Below, in pieces: positions 52,847-61,520 of a stretch of DNA of 64,000 bases. Below the pieces are notes generated by a model. It searched no databases, was not told where the DNA came from, and saw only the letters and a list, made by a program, of their open reading frames with translations. The position numbers were made by a program, and so were the translations under genes. This DNA comes from Rhodococcus qingshengii JCM 15477 (GTDB lineage Bacteria > Actinomycetota > Actinomycetes > Mycobacteriales > Mycobacteriaceae): the NCBI RefSeq assembly GCF_023221595.1, contig NZ_CP096563.1, forward strand, positions 5,451,001 to 5,515,000, read 5' to 3'. How positions within the stretch are numbered: the first letter of the stretch is position 1; every line of letters starts with the position of its first letter.

Positions 52847-53644
52847 TTACTTATTGCGCCATTCGGGCTTTCGCTTGTCCACAAAGGCCTGCATACCTTC
52901 CTGAGCGTCGCAGGTCACGGCGTTGGTTGCCATAGTTTCCGCCATCGCCTCGTACGCCTGCGCTTGCGGCAGATCGATCTGGCGATAGAACGCCTGCTTA
53001 CCGATCTTCACCGTCAAGGGGCTGGCCGTCGTGATCTTGGCGGCCAGTTCGCGCACCTCTCGGTCCAGGTCTTCGGGCGCGACGACGAAGTTCACCAGAC
53101 CCCAGTCCGCAGCGGTGTCGGCGTCGATCGTCTGCCCGGTGAGCAACATCTGCATCGAGCGCTTGCGCCCTACTGCCCTGCTCAGCGCCACCATGGGCGT
53201 CGAGCAGAACAGTCCGATCTTGACGCCCGGCGTGCCGAAGACAGCATTCGACGCAGCAACAACCAGATCACACGACGCGGCCAGTTGGCAGCCCGCCGCG
53301 ATAGCCGGGCCCTGTACTGCGGCAATCACCGGCTGCGGAATCCGTTGTACGGTCTCCATCATCTCGGTACAGCCGTCGAAGATCGCCCGCTCGTCCTCGA
53401 GGGTTCTCCCGATCATCTCCGTCAGATCGTGTCCGGCGGAGAACACCGGGCCTTCGGCGCGCACGATCACGACCCGCACGCGCTCGTCTACAGACAATTC
53501 GACAAGGGCAGCCGTCACCTCACGCATGGTCTCCGCCGAGAGCGGATTGCGCCGCGCCGGCCGATCGAGCGTCAGGAAACCGAGTCCCACCGATTCCTCG
53601 ACGGAAATCTTCACTGCAGTGTCTTCTACCTGTGTCTGCGACAT
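52847..53644 (-). CDS. ECHDC3-like crotonase without catalytic glutamates
   Basis: 265 aa. Oxyanion segments VFSAGHDLTEM and QGPAIAAGCQLAASCDLVVAA are intact, but the two usual glutamates are Gln/Gly (GCQLA, GTPGVKIGL), the pattern of ECHDC3-type proteins that have no known hydratase activity. It keeps the KIGKQAFYRQ and EGMQAFVDKRKPEW ends of the family. First gene before the minus-strand ligase and divergent from the aldehyde dehydrogenase. Confidence 0.85.
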   Translation of the reverse strand: MSQTQVEDTAVKISVEESVGLGFLTLDRPARRNPLSAETMREVTAALVELSVDERVRVVIVRAEGPVFSAGHDLTEMIGRTLEDERAIFDGCTEMMETVQRIPQPVIAAVQGPAIAAGCQLAASCDLVVAASNAVFGTPGVKIGLFCSTPMVALSRAVGRKRSMQMLLTGQTIDADTAADWGLVNFVVAPEDLDREVRELAAKITTASPLTVKIGKQAFYRQIDLPQAQAYEAMAETMATNAVTCDAQEGMQAFVDKRKPEWRNK

Positions 53645-53753
53645 GTGTTCTCTCTACCAATCGAATCCATCCCGGTCAACGAGACGAAAAGGACATCCAC
53701 TCGCACCGCGTCGATACGGTCCGGTCAATACTTCGCCACTACGAGGAGTGCCC

Positions 53754-55184
53754 ATGAGCACCGATGCCGCCGTCACCACTGATCTCGAAGAGATTCTGCG
53801 CGCTCAGCAGGAAGCAACTCGAGCCGCTGGTCTTCCGTCCGCGCAGACACGACGCGAGCGCATTCAACGCGTCGTCGATCTCCTGGTGGCAAACCACAAG
53901 GATCTGACCGAGGCGATCAACGAAGACTTCGGCGGCCGAATCCCGGCCTACTCGGTGATGAATGACGTTCTCGGGTCGATGGTTTCACTCAAGCACGTTC
54001 GTGATTCGCTCGAAGAGTGGATGATTCGCTCACCGAGAGCTACCGGAGCGATGCAGGACCAGTTGGGTGCCACGGCGTACGTGTCGTACCAGCCGAAGGG
54101 TTCGATCGGCATCATCGGAACCTGGAATGCTCCCCTGTTCACTCTCCTGAGCCCGCTCGCCTGCGCCCTCGGAGCAGGAAATCGCGCCGTTCTCAAACCG
54201 TCGGAGATCGTGCCCAATACTGCGGCCGTCCTGGCCGAGGCGGCTCGTCGAACTCTCGACCCCGTGGAGGTCGCGGTGGTGACCGGCGGCCCGGAAGTCG
54301 CTGATCTGCTGACGTCGCTGCCTTTCGACCACCTCGTCTTCACCGGCAGCACGACCGTCGGAAAGCTGGTCATGGCCAATGCTGCGAAGAACCTGGTGCC
54401 GGTCACCCTCGAACTCGGCGGCAAGTCACCGAGCGTCTTGAGCCGCAGTGCCGATATCAGCTCTGCTGCTTCGCGTTTGGCTATCGCGAAGTCCACCAAC
54501 GCCGGTCAACTCTGTGTCTCTCCCGATCTGATCTACGTTCCGCGCGAGAACACGGAAGCATTCATCGACGCGTTCACCGACCAGTTCACGGGACTGTTTC
54601 CCACGATCGCCGACAACAAAGACATGGTCTCGATAGTCAGCGATCGTCACCTCGCACGCATCGAGGGGTACATCGCGGACGCCGAAGAACGTGGGGCACG
54701 GATCATCACCGTTCCCGACGAAGAACTCTCCGCAGACACTCGTCGTCGCCCACTGCGAATCGTGGTCGACCCTCCGACCGACGCGCAGATCATGAAGGAG
54801 GAGATCTTCGGGCCGGCCGTCGTCGTCTTGCCGTACGACCAACTCGACAACGTCGTCGCCGACATCAATTCACGACCGAAACCGTTGGCGCTGTACTACT
54901 TCGGAACCGATCTGGACGAGAAGGAATCCGTACTCGAACGCACCGTCTCGGGCGGCGTCACCATCAACGACGCGATGTCTCACCCCGGGCTGAGCGACGC
55001 ACCCTTCGGCGGCGTCGGGGCTTCGGGCATCGGGCACTACCACGGCCGTGAGGGTTTCCTCGAGTTCAGTCACGCGCGAACGGTATTCGAAGCAGCGCAG
55101 CATGACCCACGCGGTGAATGGGGAATGCTCCCGCCGTACGGTGAGGGTTTCGAGCAGATGATGTTGGCTCAGGTAACGCCCTAG
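53754..55184 (+). CDS. Coniferyl-aldehyde-type aldehyde dehydrogenase
   Basis: 476 aa with GAGGAG upstream. Catalytic Glu220 (LELGGKSP) and Cys254 (NAGQLCVSPD) are in the expected spacing; GAGNRAVLKPSE and FGGVGASGIGHYHG complete the family profile. The lack of the N-terminal 40 residues of typical ALDHs and the AGQ-x-C form match coniferyl aldehyde dehydrogenases (CALDH), which oxidise aromatic or medium-chain aldehydes to acids using NAD. Divergent from the ECHDC3-like gene. Its stop lies just before the copy-3 palindrome. Confidence 0.85.
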   Translation: MSTDAAVTTDLEEILRAQQEATRAAGLPSAQTRRERIQRVVDLLVANHKDLTEAINEDFGGRIPAYSVMNDVLGSMVSLKHVRDSLEEWMIRSPRATGAMQDQLGATAYVSYQPKGSIGIIGTWNAPLFTLLSPLACALGAGNRAVLKPSEIVPNTAAVLAEAARRTLDPVEVAVVTGGPEVADLLTSLPFDHLVFTGSTTVGKLVMANAAKNLVPVTLELGGKSPSVLSRSADISSAASRLAIAKSTNAGQLCVSPDLIYVPRENTEAFIDAFTDQFTGLFPTIADNKDMVSIVSDRHLARIEGYIADAEERGARIITVPDEELSADTRRRPLRIVVDPPTDAQIMKEEIFGPAVVVLPYDQLDNVVADINSRPKPLALYYFGTDLDEKESVLERTVSGGVTINDAMSHPGLSDAPFGGVGASGIGHYHGREGFLEFSHARTVFEAAQHDPRGEWGMLPPYGEGFEQMMLAQVTP

Positions 55185-55197
55185 GGCCTCCGGCCCC

Positions 55198-55237
55198 GTG
55201 CGCCTTTTTGGTAGTTCGCGCTACCGGAAAGGCGCAC
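55198..55237. repeat. Dispersed palindromic element, copy 3, supplying a stop codon
   Basis: The left arm GTGCGCCTTTTTGGTAG (55198-55214) is identical to copy 1. The right arm (55221-55237) differs at two positions, which would form G-U pairs in a plus-strand transcript; the loop is TTCGCG. On the minus strand the right arm encodes the last residues GAPFR and the TAG stop of the SEC-C gene. It is preceded by a GGCCTCCGGCC hairpin, as copy 2 is by GGGGCTCCGCCCC. Confidence 0.88.
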
Positions 55238-57143
55238 CGGCAAGGCCGCGGCTGAGGAACTCCACCAGCTGACCCGGTTCGGTATCCACCGACTCGATCA
55301 GTTGGATCAACTCCTTCTTGTCTTCTACCGCAAGCGGTTCGATGCCACCGAACGTGCGCATCGTGGACCCGGCCGGAAGAACACGAGCACACACGAGTGT
55401 GCCTGGCTCGAGGTTCAGCGAGCCCCACTCGTCCGTGACCTTCACCAGATGCCCGTTGCGGACGTCGCTGAGGGTCACCAACTGTCCCGGCTCCGTCGAG
55501 GCGACCTTGTACACCGAGCGCGGAATCGACAACCACTGATCGGCCAGTTCGCGTTCGTCGGCAGGCAGCAGTTCTCCGCGGCGCTCGACAAAAGCTGCGA
55601 AAATACCCGCATCGAACAAGGCAGCGTCGACGGCCAAACCACCTTCGACGGCCAGCGTCAGTGCTTCTTCGCTGTTGAACTGCTCGGCACGGATGAGCGC
55701 AAGATCGAACACGGCGTCGAAGTACTCCGGCGTGCGCGAGAACAACTGAGCCTTGACGTAGAGCCAGCTGGCCCGGTCGTCGAACGTCACCTCGGACTTA
55801 CCGAGATGGCAAACCTTGAACTTTCGACCGGAACCGCACCAGCACTTGTCATTTCGTCCGAGTTCGGGGTGCTCGGCCGGGGCGTAGCGCTGAAGAACCT
55901 CGTGCAGAACCTCGGACTCGCCACCCTCGATTCGGCCCAGCAAAGCCAGCGCGCGCGTCACATCGCTTCGATCGGCGGCCAGTAGCGCCAGATCGAAGAT
56001 CGCGGGAGTCCAGTCGGGATCGAGATCGTGCGCTGATTCGTACGACGCCTCAGCGGCCAGGATCTTGCCGAGACGATCCGAAGCCTTGCCCGCCAGCCAG
56101 TGCGCTGCCGGCTTGACACGACGCGACCCTTTTTCGGCGAGAGCAGTTGCAACAGAATGCAATACGGAATCATGATCGTCGAGTTCGGACAACAGCTCCA
56201 ACGCTGCCGCAGCCGCGGGCGGCTCGGCGAGGCCTGCGAAGGCCTGCGGATCCTCCTTGATCTTCTTGCGCGCCCAGTCCGAGACATCGTCGACGCCTTC
56301 GGCTTTCGCGGCCATGACCACATCGACGAAGGCGATCACCGACGCGGCTTCTTCGGGGTGCAGATTCTCGCGGACCTCGAGCATGCGAGCCCGGTTCGCC
56401 AGGTGGTACGCCTCGAAATCGAATCCGTCGACCGCAACGTAATCACCGTCGCGGACGTAACCTGCCGCCTCGAGCATTTCGCCCAGCGGTGCGGTCGGCT
56501 GACGGAACAGCGACGGCTCGTCGAGCATCAATTGCCAGACAATGGCATCGAGGGTGTCAGCACCGGTGTCTGCGAGGACCGTCCCCAGACTCTCGCCGAA
56601 TCCGGGTGCGGGATCCAGTACCTCGGGGATGGTGCAGAGTGTCAGCTCACGGTCAGCGACGAACAATCCGATCAAGTCACCTACCGAGCACTCGGCAAGG
56701 GTGTCGGTGTCGAGCAGAAAGCCTTCGTCGTGTGGGAACTCCGGATCTTCGATCCCACGATCAGCCAAAAGATCGTCGTCGGTCCCGCGGTGCACGACGC
56801 TGATGCCGTGGATTTCGTCGTCGTCACGATCGAGGAAAACCCGCAGCATCATCAGATCGGGGTTCGCGTCGAGAACGCCGGACTTGATCTCCGCTTCGGT
56901 GAGGCGATGGGTCAACACTCGATGCTCGAACAACGTGTCGAGTGCGGCGTACCGCTCCTCACTCAAGTATCCGAGCAACGGGTCCTCGACGTACTCGACG
57001 AATTCGGTCATGTCCTCGGCTGTACCGTGCCCGGCGTCAGCCAACAGGGTGCCCCAGTCCGCCGCTGTCTGCGGGCCGTGCTCACGCAACAACTCCATCG
57101 CGGCTTCGGCGATCAAGTCATTGGCATCCATCGGTTCGTTCAC
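55221..57143 (-). CDS. SEC-C motif repeat protein B (tandem paralogue)
   Basis: 640 aa. The zinc-binding SEC-C motif ELGRNDKCWCGSGRKFKVCHLG is at about residues 425-446; before it lies an alpha-helical TPR-like stretch (AAHWLAGKASDRLGKILAAEASYESAHDLDPDWTPAIFDLALLA), and the N-terminal half is acidic with repeated TLAECSVGDLIGL and TLCTIPEVLDP. The C-terminal part includes WLSIPRSVYKVASTEPGQLVTLSDV. It is 35 bp after its paralogue A and is aligned with it along the whole length, so they are a recent-ish tandem duplication. SEC-C motifs bind zinc and can aid protein-protein contacts or nucleic-acid work, but the role here is unknown. The C-terminus ends inside a dispersed palindrome. Confidence 0.75.
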   Translation of the reverse strand: MNEPMDANDLIAEAAMELLREHGPQTAADWGTLLADAGHGTAEDMTEFVEYVEDPLLGYLSEERYAALDTLFEHRVLTHRLTEAEIKSGVLDANPDLMMLRVFLDRDDDEIHGISVVHRGTDDDLLADRGIEDPEFPHDEGFLLDTDTLAECSVGDLIGLFVADRELTLCTIPEVLDPAPGFGESLGTVLADTGADTLDAIVWQLMLDEPSLFRQPTAPLGEMLEAAGYVRDGDYVAVDGFDFEAYHLANRARMLEVRENLHPEEAASVIAFVDVVMAAKAEGVDDVSDWARKKIKEDPQAFAGLAEPPAAAAALELLSELDDHDSVLHSVATALAEKGSRRVKPAAHWLAGKASDRLGKILAAEASYESAHDLDPDWTPAIFDLALLAADRSDVTRALALLGRIEGGESEVLHEVLQRYAPAEHPELGRNDKCWCGSGRKFKVCHLGKSEVTFDDRASWLYVKAQLFSRTPEYFDAVFDLALIRAEQFNSEEALTLAVEGGLAVDAALFDAGIFAAFVERRGELLPADERELADQWLSIPRSVYKVASTEPGQLVTLSDVRNGHLVKVTDEWGSLNLEPGTLVCARVLPAGSTMRTFGGIEPLAVEDKKELIQLIESVDTEPGQLVEFLSRGLAGAPFR

Positions 57144-57178
57144 CTATCCAACTTTAACGGGGTCGACTCGATACATCG

Positions 57179-59071
57179 TCACCGGTCATCGGTCGAGTGA
57201 TCGGCGCCTCCACGCAACTCGCGCACCAGTTCTTCGGCCTCGAGATCTTCGGAAGCGAGAACCTCGAGCACCCTCGCAGCCTGCGATTCCATTGCCATGA
57301 CCACAACACCCACCGCAAACGCTCCAGTGGGGGCCGTCAGGACCCGAGCACTGATCACATCACCTGGCTTGCCTTCGACCGAGTGAGCAACCGTGACGGT
57401 CTCCTTGGACCCACGATCGAGCAGCACGACGCCGGTGTCGGACGTTTCGATCACCTCGTACACCGACCTCCGGATTCCGAGCCACTGTGCGGCTGTCACA
57501 ACTTCCGCCTCCGGAAGTAGTTCGCTGCGTCTGGCCAAGAATTCGGCAAAGATTCCACCCTCGAACAGAGCGACGTCCAGTGCCGATCCGTCGAAGATCG
57601 TGGCCGCGATCAGTTCGTCCTCGGAGAGATTTTCGTTTTCGAGATCGTCGAGCCCGGTCACGATGTCGACGAATTCGGAGGCAAACGCAAACAGGCATGC
57701 CTTCTTGTACAGCCACCGACCGTCCGCCTTGACGGATTCATCGGCCTTTCCGAGGTGGCAGACCTTGTACTTGCGGCCGGAACCGCACCAACACTTGTCG
57801 TTTCGCCCGAGTTCCGGGTGATCGGCTGGGACGAAGTCCTGCAGTACGGCGTAGAGATTCTCTTCGGTTCCGCCGTCGATCCGCCCGAGCAGTGACAGCG
57901 CCCGGGTCGCATCGCCGCGGTCCGACGCAAACTGAGCCAGCTCGAACAAGGCCGGACCCCAACCGGATTCGGCAAGGAGCGCTTTCTCGTAGTGCGCCTC
58001 CGCTTCGAGGACGCGCCCCAGCCGATCGACGGCCTTACCGGCGAGCCAATGAGCCGCCGCCCGCACCGACCGTGGCCCTCGCTCGGCCAGTTCGGAGGCA
58101 AGCGATTCGAGGATTGCGTCGGTCACCGGGTCCTGATTCCGAAATCCGAGATCGAACACGGCCACTGCAGCACCCGGATCTGCCAGTGAGACAAAAGAGT
58201 CCGGAGCAGCGCTCACATGACGGTGGGCCCAGTCCGCGATATCGAAGTCGGCGATGACCGCGTCGGTGTATCCGCGGTCCGCCAGATCGACAAACGCAAC
58301 GGCAGAGACTGCCTCGTCGTGGGTCAGGTCGTAGGTACTGGCCACCAAGGCTGTCCGAATCTGCAGGTCGTAGGCGTCGAAGTCGAATCCCCGCCGAGCC
58401 AGTAGCTCACGCTCGTGCTCGTAACCTGCCACCTCGAAGATCTCACCCAGCGGCGCAACAGGAACCGTGAAGAGTGACGGATCCTCGATCAGGAGTTGCC
58501 AGCACACAGAATCCAGGGCCTCGACTCCGTCCTCCTCGAAGAGTTCGCCGAGCGCCGGAGCAAGATCGGGTTCGTCCTCGATCTCGACCAGACGAAACGC
58601 AAGTGTTCCGTCTTCGACAGCCAAGCCGACGAGATCACCGTCGGCGCACTCGCCGAGGGTTCCGGCCGGAAGTACCACAACTCGTCGACTCCGGAAGGGA
58701 GCAGCTCCGCGTTCGGAGGCTGCTTCTTCCGCCAGGGCCACCCGGATCGCCCCGTCGTCGTCGCCGAATGCCAAGATCGGTTCCAGGTCGGGGCTCGCGT
58801 CAAGGATGTCCGACGCAATTTCGACTTCGCTGAGCCGGTGAGTGAACACGAGCCCTTCGAGGACCGTGTCGAGAGCGACGTACTTTCCGTTGGGCAGGTA
58901 CCCGAGCATCGGTTCGGACAGGTACTCGAGTACATCGGCCAACTCGGTCGCAGTTCCGTACTCCTCGAGATGGGTCGCCCACTCTTCGAGACTCAGCGGG
59001 CCTTGCTCGCGCAGAACAGCCAAAGCAGCGGAGGCAATGGAACCGGCAGCGTCGTCGTCGAAATCAGTCAC
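57179..59071 (-). CDS. SEC-C motif repeat protein A (tandem paralogue)
   Basis: 630 aa. SEC-C motif ELGRNDKCWCGSGRKYKVCHLGK at about residues 417-439, preceded by VRAAAHWLAGKAVDRLGRVLEAEAHYEKALLAESGWGPALFELAQFA (TPR-like). Shared landmarks with B are YLSEPMLGYLPNGKYVALDTVLE versus YVEDPLLGYLSEERYAALDTLFE, and GWGPALFELAQFASDRGDATRALSLLGRIDGG versus WTPAIFDLALLAADRSDVTRALALLGRIEGG. It follows the GAP-family gene by 18 bp and precedes B by 35 bp. No signal peptide or membrane helix; probably cytoplasmic. Function unknown. Confidence 0.75.
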   Translation of the reverse strand: MTDFDDDAAGSIASAALAVLREQGPLSLEEWATHLEEYGTATELADVLEYLSEPMLGYLPNGKYVALDTVLEGLVFTHRLSEVEIASDILDASPDLEPILAFGDDDGAIRVALAEEAASERGAAPFRSRRVVVLPAGTLGECADGDLVGLAVEDGTLAFRLVEIEDEPDLAPALGELFEEDGVEALDSVCWQLLIEDPSLFTVPVAPLGEIFEVAGYEHERELLARRGFDFDAYDLQIRTALVASTYDLTHDEAVSAVAFVDLADRGYTDAVIADFDIADWAHRHVSAAPDSFVSLADPGAAVAVFDLGFRNQDPVTDAILESLASELAERGPRSVRAAAHWLAGKAVDRLGRVLEAEAHYEKALLAESGWGPALFELAQFASDRGDATRALSLLGRIDGGTEENLYAVLQDFVPADHPELGRNDKCWCGSGRKYKVCHLGKADESVKADGRWLYKKACLFAFASEFVDIVTGLDDLENENLSEDELIAATIFDGSALDVALFEGGIFAEFLARRSELLPEAEVVTAAQWLGIRRSVYEVIETSDTGVVLLDRGSKETVTVAHSVEGKPGDVISARVLTAPTGAFAVGVVVMAMESQAARVLEVLASEDLEAEELVRELRGGADHSTDDR

Positions 59072-59089
59072 CCGCCAATGGTAGGCGAC

Positions 59090-59767
59090 CTATTGCAGCC
59101 CACTGAGCCCCTCGCCCAGCACGGTCGCACCGAGGATCGTCAGGATGACCGTCATCATCACCGCGTTGTTGGCGGTCATCCATGCCTTCGCGGACGCGAG
59201 GATCTCGTCGGCACGCTTGCCGGAGAACACCTTCACCAGGATCGGCGACGCGATGCCGACGCTCGCGATGACCGTGAAGATCACCGCGGCAACAATCTGT
59301 TGGACAACGACATTCGTGGCGACCGCGATAGTGGCCGCACCGGATACCGCCAGCGCTGCATTCTTGGGATTGACCGCCGCGGACAAGAACGCCAACCCGA
59401 ACGCCTTCCGCGGAGTCAACCCGTCGACGCTCTTCATCCACTTCGGAACTGTCGGCTCACTCCCGTTTCGCGGACGCGCGCGCCACTGCTTGTATGCCAA
59501 GCCGAACAGGATAAGACCCAACACGATTCGTACGATGCTCGACCACACCGAAGTCTGCGACGACTCCGACTCCGCAAACGAATAGTCCGCGATCACGATG
59601 GTCACCGCGACGACTGCCGAGATTCCGAGGACCCACCCGAGTAGAAAAGATGCCGCCCCTCGATGTGCTCCAGCGGTGATCATGACGAGCACGATCACCG
59701 CCATGGGCATCGAGACGAAAAGCAGGCCGAGGGCAATCGGAAGAGACAAACCGATCGCAGCTAGCAC
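59090..59767 (-). CDS. GAP (Sap)-family membrane protein
   Basis: 225 aa from a GTG with GGAGG six bases upstream. About six membrane segments (LAAIGLSLPIALGLLFVSM, IVLGLILFGLAYKQW, AAVIFTVIASVGIA, ending TILGATVLGEGLSGLQ) with the conserved TPRKAFGLAFLSAAVNPKNAALAVSG loop typical of GAP/Sap proteins. In mycobacteria GAP is needed for surface glycopeptidolipid export. It is 49 bp after the IlvX-like gene and directly before the two SEC-C genes in a run of minus-strand genes with short gaps, which points to one transcript. Confidence 0.82.
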   Translation of the reverse strand: MLAAIGLSLPIALGLLFVSMPMAVIVLVMITAGAHRGAASFLLGWVLGISAVVAVTIVIADYSFAESESSQTSVWSSIVRIVLGLILFGLAYKQWRARPRNGSEPTVPKWMKSVDGLTPRKAFGLAFLSAAVNPKNAALAVSGAATIAVATNVVVQQIVAAVIFTVIASVGIASPILVKVFSGKRADEILASAKAWMTANNAVMMTVILTILGATVLGEGLSGLQ

Positions 59768-59816
59768 CGAAAACCTCCAGTTGAATGCACGATCGACGAT
59801 CGATTCGAGGTCGAAA

Positions 59817-61370
59817 TCACGACGTCGGAGGCAGCATGACCTCGATGAGATGCGGGCCGGGTTCCGCCAGCGCTGCGGCAAACTGTTCGGCCAACTCCTC
59901 CGCTGTGTTCGCCCGCGACGCGGGCACTCCCAACCCCTCGGAGATCTTGACGTAGTCCATGTTCGGAGATGACAGATCCAACATCGACTGTGCGACGACG
60001 CCGCCACCTTCTGCGCCGACTCGTTGCAGTTCGCCACGCAGGATGGCGTATGCGCGATTGTTGAGCAGAATCGTCGTGACGTTCAACTGCTCTCGCGCCT
60101 GCGTCCACAACGCCGTGATGGTGTACATCGCGCTTCCGTCGGCTTCGAGATTGATCACCGGTCGCTCCGGCGCTGCCACAGCGGCGCCCGTCGCCACCGG
60201 GATGCCCTGGCCGATGGCACCTCCGGTGAGCGTGAGCACGTCGTGGCGCGGCGCTCCGGCAAGGGCAATCGGGATCGCCCAACCGGAAGTCGCCGCCTCG
60301 TCGGAGATGATGGCGTCGTCTGGCAGCAGGGCGCCGATCACGTCGGCCCAATTTCGAACGTCCAGAGGCCCGCTCGGCAGCGCCGGCCGATTCGCTTCCT
60401 GCAAAACAGGTTCGACTCCCGGTGCCACGAGTTCGGCCACTGCCTCCAGTGCACCGGCAACATCGTCGCCGACGCTTGCCAGCGTTGTCACCGCAGCACC
60501 CTCCGGTGCCAGATCGCTCGGTTTTCCGGGATACGCAAAGAACGAGACCGGCGAAACCGCTCCGGCCAGAACCAGCTGAGTTGTTCCGCGAAGTTGTTCG
60601 GTGGCGTGCTCGGCGAAGTATCCCAAGCGCTCGAATGACGGTAGCCCCGCACCTCGTTGAAGCCTGGCTGGAAAAGTCTCGATCAGAATCTGGGCACCGG
60701 TCGCGACCGCAATTCGGGAAGCGGCGCGCAGCCCAGCTTCGGAACAGGCTGCGCCGCCCAGCAGTAGCGTGGCGCGACCCTCGGCATTGAGCGCGCCCAC
60801 CACCGAGTCGATCTGTGTTGCAGAAACTTCCGCCCGCGGCGGTATGTCCCGAGGACCCGCAAGAACTCCACCTTCGCCCCACGAGACGTCGGCGGGGAGG
60901 ACAAGTGTGGCAATGTGCCCGGGCGGATTCATCGAGGCGGCAACGGCGTCGGCCGCGTCGCTACCGACGGTCGCGGTGGATTCGGAACGTCGACTCCACC
61001 CCTCCAACCATTCGGTCAGCGCATCGATGTTCGATTCGAGAGGAGCGTCGAAACCGTGGTGGTAGGTCGCGTGGTCCCCGACGATGTTCACGATCGGTGT
61101 GTGGGCGCGGCGCGCGTTGTGAAGGTTCGCCAGTCCGTTCGCCATACCGGGGCCCAGATGGAGCAGCGTCGCGGCAGGCTTTCCGGCGATCCGTGCGTAG
61201 CCGTCCGCGGCACCGGTCACGGCGCCCTCGAACAAGCCGAGTACCGCACGCATCTGCGGAACGGAATCGAGTGCGGCGACAAAATGCATCTCGGACGTTC
61301 CTGGATTGCCGAAGCACACCTCGACGCCCGAGTCGACCAGGCTTTGGATGAGCGACTGTGCACCGTTCAT
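59817..61370 (-). CDS. ThDP-dependent acetolactate-synthase-like enzyme (IlvX-type)
   Basis: 517 aa from the ATG with AAGAGG eight bases upstream; a GTG three codons earlier is possible. Substrate-side glutamate at about residue 48 (LFEGAVTGAADGYAR), ThDP pyrophosphate motif EADGSAMYTITALWTQAREQLNVTTILLNN (the usual GDG reads ADG), and GAIGQGIPVATGAA. Length and motifs match IlvX-type proteins of unknown substrate rather than true acetohydroxyacid synthase. It precedes the GAP-family gene by 49 bp. Confidence 0.8.
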   Translation of the reverse strand: MNGAQSLIQSLVDSGVEVCFGNPGTSEMHFVAALDSVPQMRAVLGLFEGAVTGAADGYARIAGKPAATLLHLGPGMANGLANLHNARRAHTPIVNIVGDHATYHHGFDAPLESNIDALTEWLEGWSRRSESTATVGSDAADAVAASMNPPGHIATLVLPADVSWGEGGVLAGPRDIPPRAEVSATQIDSVVGALNAEGRATLLLGGAACSEAGLRAASRIAVATGAQILIETFPARLQRGAGLPSFERLGYFAEHATEQLRGTTQLVLAGAVSPVSFFAYPGKPSDLAPEGAAVTTLASVGDDVAGALEAVAELVAPGVEPVLQEANRPALPSGPLDVRNWADVIGALLPDDAIISDEAATSGWAIPIALAGAPRHDVLTLTGGAIGQGIPVATGAAVAAPERPVINLEADGSAMYTITALWTQAREQLNVTTILLNNRAYAILRGELQRVGAEGGGVVAQSMLDLSSPNMDYVKISEGLGVPASRANTAEELAEQFAAALAEPGPHLIEVMLPPTS

Positions 61371-61520
61371 TTCGATCACCTCTTCTTCATGAAAAGCTGC
61401 GAATGCTTCCTGCGCTTCATCGTGAGCAACCGAACTCCCGGTGCGTGCTCCTCGATCCGAACAGTCATCCGTACCTCCGTCGTGGCCGAGAGTCTCGATT
61501 CAAGCTACTCGGTCGGGAGT

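Noticed and set aside
53031..53753. Extension of the aldehyde dehydrogenase frame far upstream
   Set aside because: It overlaps the crotonase on the other strand; the ATG at 53754 has a GAGGAG site and matches the family N-terminus.
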